Below, in pieces: positions 34,719 through 46,567 of a DNA stretch of 64,000 nucleotides; within the stretch, counting starts at the first letter, position 1; the number at the start of each line of letters is the position of its first letter. The stretch is from Neocallimastix lanati (nom. inval.) (lineage: Eukaryota > Neocallimastigomycota > Neocallimastigomycetes > Neocallimastigales > Neocallimastigaceae), in contig JACVTC010000125.1 in assembly GCA_016946835.1 (NCBI GenBank), positions 272,001-336,000 on the forward strand. Reading direction: 5' to 3'. The notes under the pieces were generated by a model. It saw only the letters and a list, made by a program, of their open reading frames with translations, was not told the origin of the DNA and ran no database searches. The position numbers were made by a program, and so were the translations under genes.

Positions 34719-35966
34719 AATAAATAATAATGAAAATAATAATAATGATGAAAAATTTTTAAATGATTTTATTGACAATTATATAAAACAAAAATTTGTA
34801 GAAATAGATGGGATTATTTATTATAAACAAAATAATAATTTAAGAAGAGTAATTTTTGATGAAAAAGAAAAATGGAAATTAATTAATTTAGCACATAACG
34901 TAGGACATGAAGGTTGTTATAAAACCTATCATAGATTAAAAAGAGATTACTTTTGGAAAGGAATGAATAAAGATATAAAAATATTTATAAAATGTTGTAA
35001 GAAATGTCAAATGTATAAGCCACAGCCTCAAAATAAATACCCTGAAGATATTCCAACACCACCAGGATTGCCTTTCACAAGAGTTGGTTTAGATTTAGTT
35101 GGTCCATTATATACAACTGCTAGAGGAAATAGATATATCATAGTATTAGTTGACTACCTTACCAAATGGGTGGAAGCTGAACCATTAGAAAAAACAGAAT
35201 CTGAAGATGTAATAAGATTTTTAATTAATGTGTTTTCGAGGCATGGAATACCAGAGTTATTAATTACAGATAATGGCCCACAACTTATTTCAGATAAAAC
35301 TAAAGCTTTTCTCGATTTGCATGATGTATATGTACATAATGTGGCTACGTATCATCCTCCTTCTAATGGAGAAGTTGAGAATAGAAATAGAGAAATTGGA
35401 AAATATTTGCGGCTTTTAGGAAAAAATAATAAAGATTGGGATGATATTCTACCTAGTGCTTTATGGGCGCTTAGAACAGCGAAGAATGAAGTAACAAAAT
35501 ATAGCAGTTTTGAATTACTTTATGGTAGAAGGGATTTGCAACCTTTCGAACTTACAATTAATGTTGATCAAAAACATGAAGATGAAACTGATGAAGAATA
35601 TTATTTAAGAAAATTTATTACACATAATAAATGGATTAATGAAGCTATTCGGAATATAGAAACTGCTAATGAACTATGGAAAGATAGAAGAAAACAAATT
35701 AAAAGATTAAGAAGTGAATTTAAACCTGGAGATTTAGTATTAATCAGGAATTTTAATAGAAGAAAATTGGACCCTTATTTTATTGGACCATTAAAAATAG
35801 TTAAGCAACAATTTAATACTGTTACAGTTTGTGATCCAATTACTAATGAAGTTGCCGAAAGAAATATACATCTCAAAAATGTTATTCCTTATATAAGTAG
35901 TTTTGTAGAAATCACTGATTAATATTAATATTTAAAAAATAATAATAGTTTAAAATAAATCACTAC

Positions 35967-36019
<53 letters not shown>

Positions 36020-36152
36020 AATAATCATATAATTATATTACAAAAAAAAAAAAAAAAAAAAAATAATGCCTTATAAATTTTAAAATTTATTATTTCATAC
36101 AAATATTCTTTAGACTTCAAGGGACGAAGTCTGATCTAAAGCGTGGGCGTTC

Positions 36153-36854
36153 TGATACAAGATGAAAAGAAAAATAATGATACTTTAAAATTATTATTAA
36201 ATTATATTAATTATATAAAGTTTGTAAAATATATATTATTATAAAATTAATTATATAAAAATGATGAATTATATTAATTATAAATCATATAAAATAACAT
36301 TAGTATAGTATAAAATTTAATTATTATAATATAAACTTTTATATTAATGTTTATATAAAATATAATAATTATGATTTAATATAGAGATAATAATTATAAA
36401 AAAAAAATATATAAAAATATTATTAAAAAAAAAAAAAAAAACTTGTTATAAATTATTGATATATGTTAATTAGTAATAGTTGATTTAATGTTAATAAATT
36501 ATTGATATATGTTAATTAGTAATAGTTGATTTAATATAAGAAAAATGTTTTAATTAGTTAAGATAGTAGTTTAGTTATTAGTTTTAATAAAATTAGTTGT
36601 TTAAGTAATTAATTGTAGAATATTATAATTAAATTATAATTATTAATAGTTAATTAATATGATAAAAATAAAATAAAATAAAATTAAAATAAAATAAAAA
36701 TAAAATATTACAAAACATATATCATAAAATAAAAATTTTTAAATAACTAAATAAAATAATTAATATTATTATTAGAATATATAATTTAATACAATTCCCC
36801 AGTGTAGCGCCCAAAACTATTATAAATACGAATATTTTAAAATATATCGTATCA
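36153..36854 (+). repeat. Element 3 3' LTR
   Basis: 702 bp, TGATACAAG...ATCGTATCA, followed by attg. The preceding sequence has a GACTTC/GAAGTC hairpin (36113-36131) and only a weak purine tract (GCGTGGGCG). Confidence 0.92.
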
Positions 36855-37444
36855 ATTGTGTGTAAGAATCTATAATTATTTTTAACAAAATAATTATATT
36901 TTCTTAGTTAGGTTATAATTAATATAACTTTTATTTAACTCATATTTCATTTATACAATTAATTATAATTAATAATTTATTTAATTATATATTAAAATTT
37001 TATTTAGTTTAATATTAAAAATTTATTTAATCAAATAATTTTTATACATTTAAAATAATATTAAATTTATTTAATTATTCACTTAATTATTAAATTTATT
37101 AGTTTTAGTTTTCTCTCACTTATTAAATCATAAACTAAAACACTATTCTGTATTTTATCATGTATTCTGTATTCTATCATGTATTCTGTATTGTATTAAT
37201 CATGTATTTTATTATTAATGTATTGTTTTATATTTTTTATGTAAAGTTCTATAAAATAGAACTAAATAGATTAAATTTTAAATTTTATGATCGAAATAAT
37301 TTTCATTATTTTATTCTTTTATTTTCGATCATTATATTAGATTAAGTAATCGGTTAATTAAGGTTTTTCCAATTACTTCTTAAAAGTAATCGGTTTTACT
37401 TAATTAACGCGATGATCGATATGGATAGAATATCGATCAAAAAA

Positions 37445-37482
37445 CTTATCTAGGTTTTTCTTCTAGTCTTTTCCTAGATAAG
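37445..37482 (+). promoter_or_regulatory. Conserved U3 inverted repeat
   Basis: CTTATCTAGG ... CCTAGATAAG, about 55 nt upstream of TATA. The diverged LTR at 59015-59052 has CTTATTTAGG ... CCTAAATAAG with the same spacing, a change on both arms that keeps pairing. Confidence 0.6.
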
Positions 37483-37547
37483 AGATTTGTTAAGATTAGA
37501 ACCCCTTTTGATTTTAACCTTATTTTGACAAAAAAGTATAAATAAGG

Positions 37548-37576
37548 CTCTTGAGTTCTCTTTGAGAAATCAAGAG
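37548..37576 (+). promoter_or_regulatory. Hairpin just downstream of LTR TATA box
   Basis: CTCTTGA ... TCAAGAG begins 4 nt after TATAAATA, so it should lie at or near the 5' end of the transcript (R region). Related LTRs keep the hairpin with paired changes at 42580-42608, 46822-46847 (minus) and 59111-59137. Repeated in the 3' LTR at 41743-41771. Confidence 0.65.
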
Positions 37577-37790
37577 TTATTATTATAACAATTATAATAT
37601 AATAATAATAACAATAAGTTTTAACATTTAAAATTTTTAATAAATAATAAAACAAATTATTTTAATAAAACAAATTTTATAATTAAAACTTTTCCTTATC
37701 AATTTTAGTGTTTCGTCTATTATAATTCGTTATAATAAACTCGATAATTAGAAAGAACCATAGTTAATATAATTTATAATTTAGGTAAAA

Positions 37791-39386
37791 ATGGAATCCA
37801 ATAGTAATAACGCCCAAATTCCAAGTGAAGTTGAATCCTCAAAGCTTATAACAGCTTTAACAGAATTTATTCCTACCTTCTTTTCCGCCAACGGAGTGTT
37901 ATCCAAGGACTTAGCTGATAACAACAAACTTAACGTTAATGAGCTCCTGGAACAGAGTGAATTGTTTTTTAAAAAACATCCCAACTCTTTTTCCACGGAC
38001 GACTTAAAAATTTCTTATGTTATCAGCATGTTACATGGACCTCCAAAGAAATGGGGACTTTCATTGAAGGCTGATGGGACTTTAAATTCGTTAAGCTATG
38101 ACACCTTTAAAGATATTTTGATAAGCAATTTTGGGGATACTAAAGAACAGAAGGATGTTCTTATTGAACAACTTCTAAACTTAAAACAACTTCATTTAGG
38201 AAGAGCCGCATTATATACTATTGAATTTCGAAGGTTAGCTGGACGTATTGGATGGCCGGACGATGTATTCATTGACCTAATCAAAAGAGGTCTTCTTGAG
38301 GATGTTAAAACAGAGTTCAATAAATTAGATAAACCTAAAAGTTTATTTGAGGCAACAAATTCTATTATCAATATTGATAGAAAATGTTTACTTAAGCAAA
38401 AAGTAAAGACCAATGACTACAAGCCAAAGAGTAGTAAATCTTTCAAACGTAAAAGAAACGAAACTAACATGACCGTAAACAAATTTAAACGCAATAAGCA
38501 CCATAAGGGACGAGACAATGGAAGTATTTTATCAGCAAATTACACCCCAAGTCATAATAATAAAATGACTACAACTTTCTTGTTAACCGTTAATAACAAA
38601 AAGATTAAAACCAGAATCCTTATTGACTCGGGCTCTGCTAGAAGTTATCTCTGCAAAAGCTTCGTAACAGCAAACAAAATTCCTTATTCAAACCTCTCAA
38701 ATACGATCAATGTAAAACTTCCTAATGAAAAGAATATGGCTATAAAACAAGTTACAAAACGTCTTAAGCTTACTTTCATGGACCATACGGAAACATTTGA
38801 ATTCTTTATAGCCAATTTACAACTTCAAGACGTATCTGCAATCCTTGGAAGAGATTGGTTAAGCCTTCATTCACCTTACATTGATTACAAAATTAATAAA
38901 ATTTACTTCTTGGAAAGCTACTGTAAAAACCATTGCCCTTCTGCTAAGGGTAATAGGTTTGTTTTCCATTCATCAGATATTACTGCTTCTCTCTTACCCA
39001 ATAATGAACAGAAGAAAGAAATTCCTCTTGACTCAATAATTCCAGATTCCATACCTGAAGACGAACTTAGCGATATGAACATTTGCGCTGCTTTAGTTCA
39101 CAATAGTGAAATTAAGAATACCAAAAGAAATAAAAAAATAATTAAAAAATATTATTATGACCTTTGTATTGTATTTGAAAAGAAAGAAGCTGATAAACTC
39201 CCTCCACACCGTGTTTATGATATATCCATTGATTTAGTTCCCGGTGCTCAACTTTATTTTGGACCAATTTATTCGTTGACTGTTGAAGAAAAGAAGGCAC
39301 TTCGTGAATACATTAAGGAAAACCTTGCTAAAGGATTCATTAGAAAATCAAAATCTCCTGCTTGTGCCCTCGGTGCTATTTGTTAG
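37791..39386 (+). pseudogene. gag: Element 4 Gag-protease-RT start, single frame
   Basis: 531 residues from ATG 37791. A capsid region (about 1-210: LLEQSELFFKKHPNSF..., FRRLAGRIGWPDD) resembles Retrotrans_gag of chromoviruses. A basic Lys/Arg-rich stretch (about 205-245) stands where a CCHC knuckle would be expected; none is seen. The protease has ILIDSGSARSYL (canonical D-S-G) and ILGRDWL. The RT N-terminus follows ([27 protein letters not shown]). Gag and Pol parts share one frame, unlike elements 1-3. A one-base change near 39365 moves the continuation into another frame and creates the stop at 39384-39386. Confidence 0.85.
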
Positions 39387-41046
39387 AAAACGTGACGGTT
39401 CTCTTAGACTTTGTGTTGACTATAGAAAGCTCAATTCTATCACCATTAGAAACAGTTATCCAATTCCTAGGATATCTGATTTGATAGAATCATTTAAAGG
39501 TGCTATTATTTTCTCTCGGCTTGACTTAAGATCAAGGTGTGGTAAACCAGATTCGTTGTCGAGACGTCCGGATTATAAATCCGTGGTTTCCCTCCACAAC
39601 AAAGACCGTCCTTTATTGGATGATAATGCCTTTTGTTGTGCAAATACTATTATCAGTAGCTTGATTGATACCCAACCGACTGACAAATTTTGTGGATCAA
39701 GGAGTAGTGAACCAGATTCGTCGTCGAGACGTCCGGATTATAATTCCGTGGTTTCCCTCCACAACAAAGACCGTCCTTTATTGGATGATAATGCCTTATG
39801 TTGTGCAAACACTGATAATATTAGTAGTGTGATTGATGCCCAAACGGCTGACACATATTGCAAATCTATTTTAGAAAAGATTAAAACTAAGTCAAACACA
39901 GTTAAAAGTTCTTTATTTTCTTTAAATGAAGGGGTCTTACATTTCCAAAACAGAATCATCGTCCCATCCACTTTAAGAGCAAGAATTTTGAAATCTTTTC
40001 ATGACTCACCCACCAACGGACACCAAGGTATTGACAAAACTCTTGATAAAATCAAGAGATACTACTGGTGGCCTAATATGAAGAAAGATATTCATAATTA
40101 TGTACTTTCTTGTTCAACTTGTGCTAGGTGTAAAATTCGTAGACATAAACCCTACGGAAAAATTCAACCGTTGCCTGTTCCCAATAAACCATGGGAAATT
40201 ATTGGGGTTGATTTTATAGTTTCGTTACCTAGTTCACAAGATTGCACATGTATTATGGTGGTTTCGGATCACTTAACAAAGATGATCCATTTAGTTCCTT
40301 GCTCCGACGTCCCTTCCGCTGACCTGATCGCCAAGATGCTCCTTTACAACGTTTTTCGGTATCATGGTTTCCCTAAAATCATTGTCTCTGATCATGGCTC
40401 CCAGTTCTCTTCTGAATTTTGGACCTCACTCTGCTCAGCTCTAAATACTAAGCCAAGACTCGCCACTGCTCATCACCAACAAACAAATGGTCAAGTCGAA
40501 AGGGCTAATTCCGTAATCGAAAAATATTTACGATGCTACTGTTCTACTGCCCAAAATGAATGGTGTTTTTATCTACCTCTTTGTGAAATGACTTATAACA
40601 ACTCATTTCACAAATCTATAAACATGTCGCCTTTCTGTGCAAATTATGGTTTTAATCCAGTATGCAATATTGACTCTCCTCCTGTTCTTTTAAAAGATAA
40701 TGCCTCTGTACTTACTAGGGATTGGTCTGCCCATTTTGATGCCCTTAAAAAGCACCTTATCAAAGCTAAAGAAGATTTCAAAAAGTTTGGTGACTCTAGG
40801 AAAGCTTCTGGTCCTACTTTCCATGTTAACGACATGGTTTGGTTGAAAAGGTATTACTTCTCCAATGAACCTGCAAAAAAGCTTTCTAACCAGTATCTTG
40901 GACCCTTTAAGGTCATAGAAGTGAGGGAAAGAATGAACTACCGGCTTGAATTACCAGAAAATCTTCATTTACACCCGGTATTTCATATCTCGCAGTTGGA
41001 GCCTTATACTGAAAGAGACATAGGATTAAAGGAACCATCACCATAA
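39366..41046 (+). pseudogene. pol: Element 4 Pol remnant: RT fragment, duplicated linker, integrase
   Basis: Continues RT as [20 protein letters not shown] ... FSRLDLRS, then jumps at about 39530 to the RNase H-integrase linker ([11 protein letters not shown]). The catalytic RT palm and all of RNase H are missing. The linker segment is present twice (39530-39694 and 39695-39862). Integrase is complete by motif: HHCC zinc domain ([18 protein letters not shown]...CSTCARC), [26 protein letters not shown], and a GPF C-terminal segment ([24 protein letters not shown]). The protein ends at 41046 without a chromodomain. A purine tract AAAGGGAG precedes the 3' LTR. Confidence 0.85.
39530..39862 (+). 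repeat. 165-bp tandem duplication in element 4 pol
   Basis: Two diverged copies each start GATCAAGG and include GACGTCCGGATTATAA and CGTCCTTTATTGGATGATAA. The first GATCAAGG is also the breakpoint of the RT-RNase H deletion. Confidence 0.88.
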
Positions 41047-41055
41047 AGGGAGCAA

Positions 41056-42054
41056 TGTAAGAATCTATAATTATTTTTAACAAAATAATTATATTTTCTT
41101 AGTTAGGTTATAATTAATATAACTTTTATTTAACTCATATTTCATTTATACAATTAATTATAATTAATAATTTATTTAATTATATATTAAAATTTTATTT
41201 AGTTTAATATTAAAAATTTATTTAATCAAATAATTTTTATACATTTAAAATAATATTAAATTTATTTAATTATTCACTTAATTATTAAATTTATTAGTTT
41301 TAGTTTTCTCTCACTTATTAAATCATAAACTAAAACACTATTCTGTATTTTATCATGTATTCTGTATTCTATCATGTATTCTGTATTGTATTAATCATGT
41401 ATTTTATTATTAATGTATTGTTTTATATTTTTTATGTAAAGTTCTATAAAATAGAACTAAATAGATTAAATTTTAAATTTTATGATCGAAATAATTTTCA
41501 TTATTTTATTCTTTTATTTTCGATCATTATATTAGATTAAGTAATCGGTTAATTAAGGTTTTTCCAATTACTTCTTAAAAGTAATCGGTTTTACTTAATT
41601 AACGCGATGATCGATATGGATAGAATATCGATCAAAAAACTTATCTAGGTTTTTCTTCTAGTCTTTTCCTAGATAAGAGATTTGTTAAGATTAAAACCCC
41701 TTTTGATTTTAACCTTATTTTGACAAAAAAGTATAAATAAGGCTCTTGAGTTCTCTTTGAGAAATCAAGAGTTATTATTATAACAATTATAATATAATAA
41801 TAATAACAATAAGTTTTAACATTTAAAATTTTTAATAAATAATAAAACAAATTATTTTAATAAAACAAATTTTATAATTAAAACTTTTCCTTATCAATTT
41901 TAGTGTTTCGTCTATTATAATTCGTTATAATAAACTCGATAATTAGAAAGAACCATAGGTAAGTATGATTCTTTTCTAAACCTTTAATATTAGCAGTTAG
42001 AGCTAATATTAATGATTAATAATTTAATTATAATTTTTTAATTAAATTATTACA
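41056..42054 (+). repeat. Element 4 3' LTR, complete
   Basis: 999 bp, TGTAAGAATC...AAATTATTACA, followed by ttgtg. The first 903 bp align without gaps to the 5' copy. The extra 96 nt start with GTAAGTATG, a canonical splice-donor-like sequence. Confidence 0.9.
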
Positions 42055-42059
42055 TTGTG

Positions 42060-42858
42060 TGTAAGAAACTATAATTATTTGTTAAATAATTATAATTTCT
42101 TTATTTGATTATTTATCTATTATATAATTTATACATTCATTCATTAAATTAGTAATTATTTATCAAGTTAACATGTATTTGTACATTTAATTATAGTTTT
42201 AATTTAATTAAAAAATTTTTTCTTTAAATTTATTTAGTATACATTTATTTTATTTAATTTATTTAATTAATTATAAATTTTATTAATTTTTATAGTAATA
42301 AATTAATTATTTAATTATTATTTTTAATTAAAATTTGAATTAACGGACTTTAAAGTTTTTTTTATTTTCTTATTAAAATATAAATTAATTTTATCGGACT
42401 TTAAGGTTTTTTCTAATTTATTATAATAATAAATTGGTTTTTCCTTAAAGAACTTATCTAGTTTTTTCTTCTAATCTTTTTCTAGATAAGATAATTGTTA
42501 AGATTAGAAAACCTTTTAAATTATTATTTTATATAAAATTTATAAAATTTTATTATTTAATTTTTCGTATAAATAGCTATTGATTTCTCTAAATTTTTGA
42601 GAAATCAAGAGTTATTATTATATAACAAATATTAATAAATATATAATAATAATTAATAAAATCTACAAACATTTTCAATAAGTGTTCTTTTATTTTGTGT
42701 TGTTTATTATATTTGTTTATAATAAACTCTTCTCTGTCAAGATAAGTTAAAATTTTCTTTATTTTTTCTAATTGTTTTCTTATTTTCTCAACTTGATGTT
42801 AGTATCAGGTTGTAGTTAATAATTTTGTTATAATAAATATTATAATGAAATTATTACA
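42060..42858 (+). mobile_element. Solo LTR 4b (element 4 family)
   Basis: TGTAAGAAAC...GAAATTATTACA with ttgtg on both sides (42055-42059, 42859-42863). It contains the element-4-type hairpins CTTATCTAG/CTAGATAAG and TTGATTTCTC/GAGAAATCAA (42580-42608) after a TATAAATA box. Confidence 0.88.
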
Positions 42859-42861
42859 TTG

Positions 42862-43517
42862 TGGTACGATACCACTATAAAAATAAGATTTAGGTAAGAA
42901 ATTTAGGTTAGAAATATTGTATAAATATTATTGGTTATAATAATTAAAATAATTTATATATAGTTAATTCAAATAATTATTTTTAAAAGCATGGTTAATT
43001 CTTTTGTCATAATTAAAATAGATAAATTATATTATTAATGATTCTATTATTATGATAATAAATTAATTCATCATTATTATTAATAAGTTTTATTTTATAT
43101 TTTAAATATTATTTTGAGAATTATATAGTTTTAGGAATTATATTATAAATATTAATAATTATATTTTATTTAGGAAATATATTTTAAATATTAATAGTTA
43201 AATATATTTAATAATGAAATTGTATTTTTAAATAAAGTTATTAGGAAATTAATAGTTTAAGAGATATGTTTAATAACATATAATATTAAATAATTATTTT
43301 AACAATTATATAAATTAAGAGAATGTAATAATAAATATTTATGTATGTAAAAATAAAATTATAAAAATAAATAAAGAATAAAATATTATTATAAAGCATT
43401 ATTATTATAAATTATTTTCTTATATTTATTAGAATATATTATCGTGTCATAATTCCTTAGAGAAACGACCAACTAAATTAATAACTCGATATGGAATATT
43501 TTAAATGTTCTGTATCA
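42862..43517 (+). mobile_element. Solo LTR 5
   Basis: TGGTACGATACC...CTGTATCA. Its first two bases are shared with the ttgtg duplication of LTR 4b. Followed by attg (43518-43521). With LTR 4b and element 4 removed it is preceded by attg (36855-36858). Confidence 0.82.
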
Positions 43518-43521
43518 ATTG

Positions 43522-44445
43522 TGTTAAGGAATGAACAAATAATGTTAATTTTATTATTTTTCATAAAAATAACTTAACCACTAAAATTAAATTATTTATT
43601 TCCTTACTTGGGGAACTTTCTTATGTTCTATTACTGCCAAATTATTACTAATATTAAATTTATTATTATTAATATAAATTCTTTATTAATATCAATACTT
43701 TATTATTAAAATTAATACTATATTATTAATATCAATATTATTATCAATATCTAGTTTTATTAATATGATTTATTCTATCAATATTTTATTATTAAAGAAA
43801 ATTTTATTTTACAAATATTACTAATACAGATTATTTATTATTAATAAAAATTAATATAATTAATAATGATTTAAAAATATTTTACTTAAATCCATGATCC
43901 TTGTCATTAAAATTAGTAATACTTCCTTCCAAAATACACCCTATTTATAATAAGATTAATAATAGATAATAATCTAAAATACTTTTATTTAAAAATAGTA
44001 TAAAATTAAATAATACTCTATTACTAATAGTTCTGTAAAAGTAATAAAATTATTTTTAAAATATATTATCACTACAATTAATAATAAATAGTTTAGAATT
44101 TAATAATATGTAATAATTATTTATTATAATAGAATAGATTATGAATTTATAATTTAAATACAATTCAAACATGTAACTCTAAGATATTCTAAAGAAATGG
44201 CTTGACCATTTCTAACGATAAAAAAAAATATAAATAGATGAAAAAATTGTATTTTTGAAAAATAATCTGAAGAAAAAAATATAATCTTATTAAAGAAATT
44301 AATTTATTTTTAGTTTTTAATTGAATAATTTTTATTAAATAAATAAATAAAATATTTTAAAAAAAAGATATATTTTAATTTTTAATTTTTTTTTATTTTA
44401 GTGTTTATTTCTATATTTATTATTATTCTGTCCCGAACCTCAACA
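43522..44445 (+). mobile_element. Solo LTR 6 (related to the element 1 LTR)
   Basis: TGTTAAGGAATG...CCTCAACA, with attg at both ends. The palindrome GAAATGG-N5-CCATTTC (44194-44212) precedes TATAAATA (44229-44236), as in the element 1 LTR. Confidence 0.87.
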
Positions 44446-44449
44446 ATTG

Positions 44450-44929
44450 TGATAAGAATGTACTAAATAATGCATTCTTAATTAAATCTACGATTTATTT
44501 CTAATACATTATGTGTACATTATTATTTTTGTACTTTAATAAATTTTTAAATCCAAAGATCAAAAATTAAATCAAAAATTATATTAAACTTTATATTTTT
44601 ATATTAAATCTTATATTAATAGTAATATTTTTATATATTTAAAACTTATATTAGCAATATTAATAATAAGTCTTATTTTTTTTTATATTAATAATGAAAT
44701 TTTGTATTAATAATATTTTTATATATTGATGATTAAATATTTATATATTATATTTTAACTTTTATTATAAAATTTTATATCGAAATGTTTTATTTTATAT
44801 TGAAAAATGTTTTATTTTATTAAAAACCTTTATATTAGAATAGTATTTTTATTTATATTTGAATATTTTAACAGATTGTAATAAAAATTATAGCCAATTA
44901 AATAAATTCTTATTAGTAATATTTTAGAT

Positions 44930-44966
<37 letters not shown>

Positions 44967-45253
44967 TTTTATTAATATTATAAATGTATTTTATTTATAT
45001 TGTTATAATTAAATTTTATATAACTGATTATAAAATTCAATTTAAATTTAATAGTTTTTTTAAAAAAAAATAAATAAAATGTAATTTAGTGGCAAGAACA
45101 ACTTTTATGCCTTGAAAAAAAGTATAAATAGTTGTAAATTTTGCTACCAATTTTTAAAAATCATCAAATAAATTTATAAATAAAAATAATAAATAAATAA
45201 ATAAAATTTGTGTTTCTTACTTTATTTTTATTTAATTCTCTAAAACCTTAACA
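44450..45253 (+). mobile_element. Solo LTR 7
   Basis: TGATAAGAATG...AAAACCTTAACA, with attg at both ends (44446-44449, 45254-45257). TATAAATA follows a run of A near 45121. Confidence 0.87.
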
Positions 45254-45255
45254 AT

Positions 45256-45724
45256 TGATATGAAATAGGAATTTATCTTGTTTCCCATTTCATAACTATT
45301 ATGATTTTTATACTTGTCCATAACAAGTCTTTATATATTTAAATAATAACACTTAAATAAAAATATTTAATTCATTTTTAAATAAAATATTGTTTTATTA
45401 ATATTCTAATATTTATAGGTAATTAGTAAACCTTTAATACAATTCTTTTATAACATAATTCTAATAATCAAAATATATAATTAATCAATAATAATTCTAA
45501 TTTTATTAAAATATTATATACTAATTTTACTGGATAATTAGGAACATTTATTAAAATATTATTTCTAATAACTATTTATACTAATTCTTCATTTTAAAGT
45601 TATGTTTATAAACAATTATTTATAAAATTATTTAACTATTTAATATTTATAATATTTTTATTTCTTATTTTTCTTATTAACTTTATTTATATTAATTATC
45701 AATTAAATATTTCGTTTCTTATCA
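45256..45724 (+). mobile_element. Solo LTR 8, apparently the oldest of the stack
   Basis: TGATATGAAATAGG...TTTCTTATCA, followed by aaat (45725-45728). Its TG overlaps the last two bases of the attg duplication of LTR 7, so all attg insertions entered at its left edge. With the stack removed its left flank is the same aaat that lies beside the tRNA gene. Related to the solo LTR at 54539-55051 (shared TATCTTGTTTCCCATTT-like segment). Confidence 0.8.
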
Positions 45725-45729
45725 AAATG

Positions 45730-46562
45730 TGGTAAAGAACGAACATATAATGGATTATTAATTAGAATTTCAACTTACTTTAGAATCCATTATATTATTC
45801 TTTACTTAATATTACTTTACTATATTTTCTATACTAAAATATTTTCTAAATATATTTTTTTTATTTTTATTAAAAGTTTCTAAAATATTATCAATAATTC
45901 TATATTTTTATTATTAATATCAATATCTATAATTTAACCTTAAATTTTATTATTTTATTAAAGTGTTTATTATCAATATTAATATTTTATTTTTATTTTC
46001 AAATATATTATATTATTATTATATTGTATCAATATTAAACTTGTATTTTTTTTAGTATTTTATTTTATTTTTAAATTGATTATTTTATATTTTTATTCCC
46101 CACAAATAAAATCAAATCTTAATTGATTAATAATAAATATTAAATATATTATAGTTTTTAAATTTATTTTATATAAAATATAAGAATATTATATTAACAT
46201 TCTTGATTAAAATAACTTTATTTTTCTGTAAAATCTTTTTAAATTTTGTTTGTTACTTTTCGTATATATTAAATAATTTAGTTTTAGTATATGAAAAATA
46301 ATATAAAATTATGTAAACAAAATTTATTAAAATAAAAATACTTATGAATTAGTTAATTTAAATTAATATAAAATTTTAATTAATTAGTAATAGTAAATTA
46401 TTTTTTTTTTAAATATGATAATAAAATGTAGAAAGGCTTTACATATTTATTTTTTTTCAAAAAGTATAAATAAGTGAAGTTTTTCAATAATTAAAATGTA
46501 GACAGAAAAATATTGAAAATAAATAATAAAATAAAAGTTCTAATAAAACCCGAACCATAACA
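45730..46562 (+). mobile_element. Solo LTR D
   Basis: TGGTAAAGAACG...CCGAACCATAACA with TATAAATA near 46459. Nearly identical to the outer LTR at 49634-51206. The left flank is aatg and the right flank ctat, so a matching duplication is not evident; one flank has probably been lost by recombination. Confidence 0.82.
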
Positions 46563-46567
46563 CTATA

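Larger units (their letters stand above)
36861..37763 (+). repeat. Element 4 5' LTR, 3'-truncated
   Basis: 903 bp from TGTAAGAATC to GAACCATAG. The 3' LTR continues here with GTAAGTATG and a further 96 nt to TTACA, which this copy lacks. A TATAAATA box lies at 37537-37544. U3 contains several perfect inverted repeats: AGTTCTAT/ATAGAACT, GTTAATTAAG/CTTAATTAAC, ATTACTT/AAGTAAT, GATCGATAT/ATATCGATC and CTTATCTAGG/CCTAGATAAG. Confidence 0.88.
36861..42054 (+). mobile_element. Element 4: chromovirus-like LTR element with internal deletions
   Basis: 5.2 kb, flanked by ttgtg on both sides (36856-36860, 42055-42059). Ends are TGTAAGAATC and TTATTACA. The 5' LTR copy lacks the last 96 nt of the LTR and no primer-binding site follows. 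It carries Gag-protease-RT start, then a deletion of most RT and RNase H, a 165-bp tandem duplication, and a complete integrase. Over their shared 903 bp the LTRs differ at one position seen (G/A near 37498/41693), so it is young. It cannot be autonomous and presumably moved with helper proteins. Confidence 0.9.

Noticed and set aside
37160-37345. Small ORF repeated at 41355-41540, and its minus partners at 37446 and 41641
   Set aside because: They lie inside the two LTR copies of element 4, upstream of the TATA box or over the hairpins, and are low-complexity.
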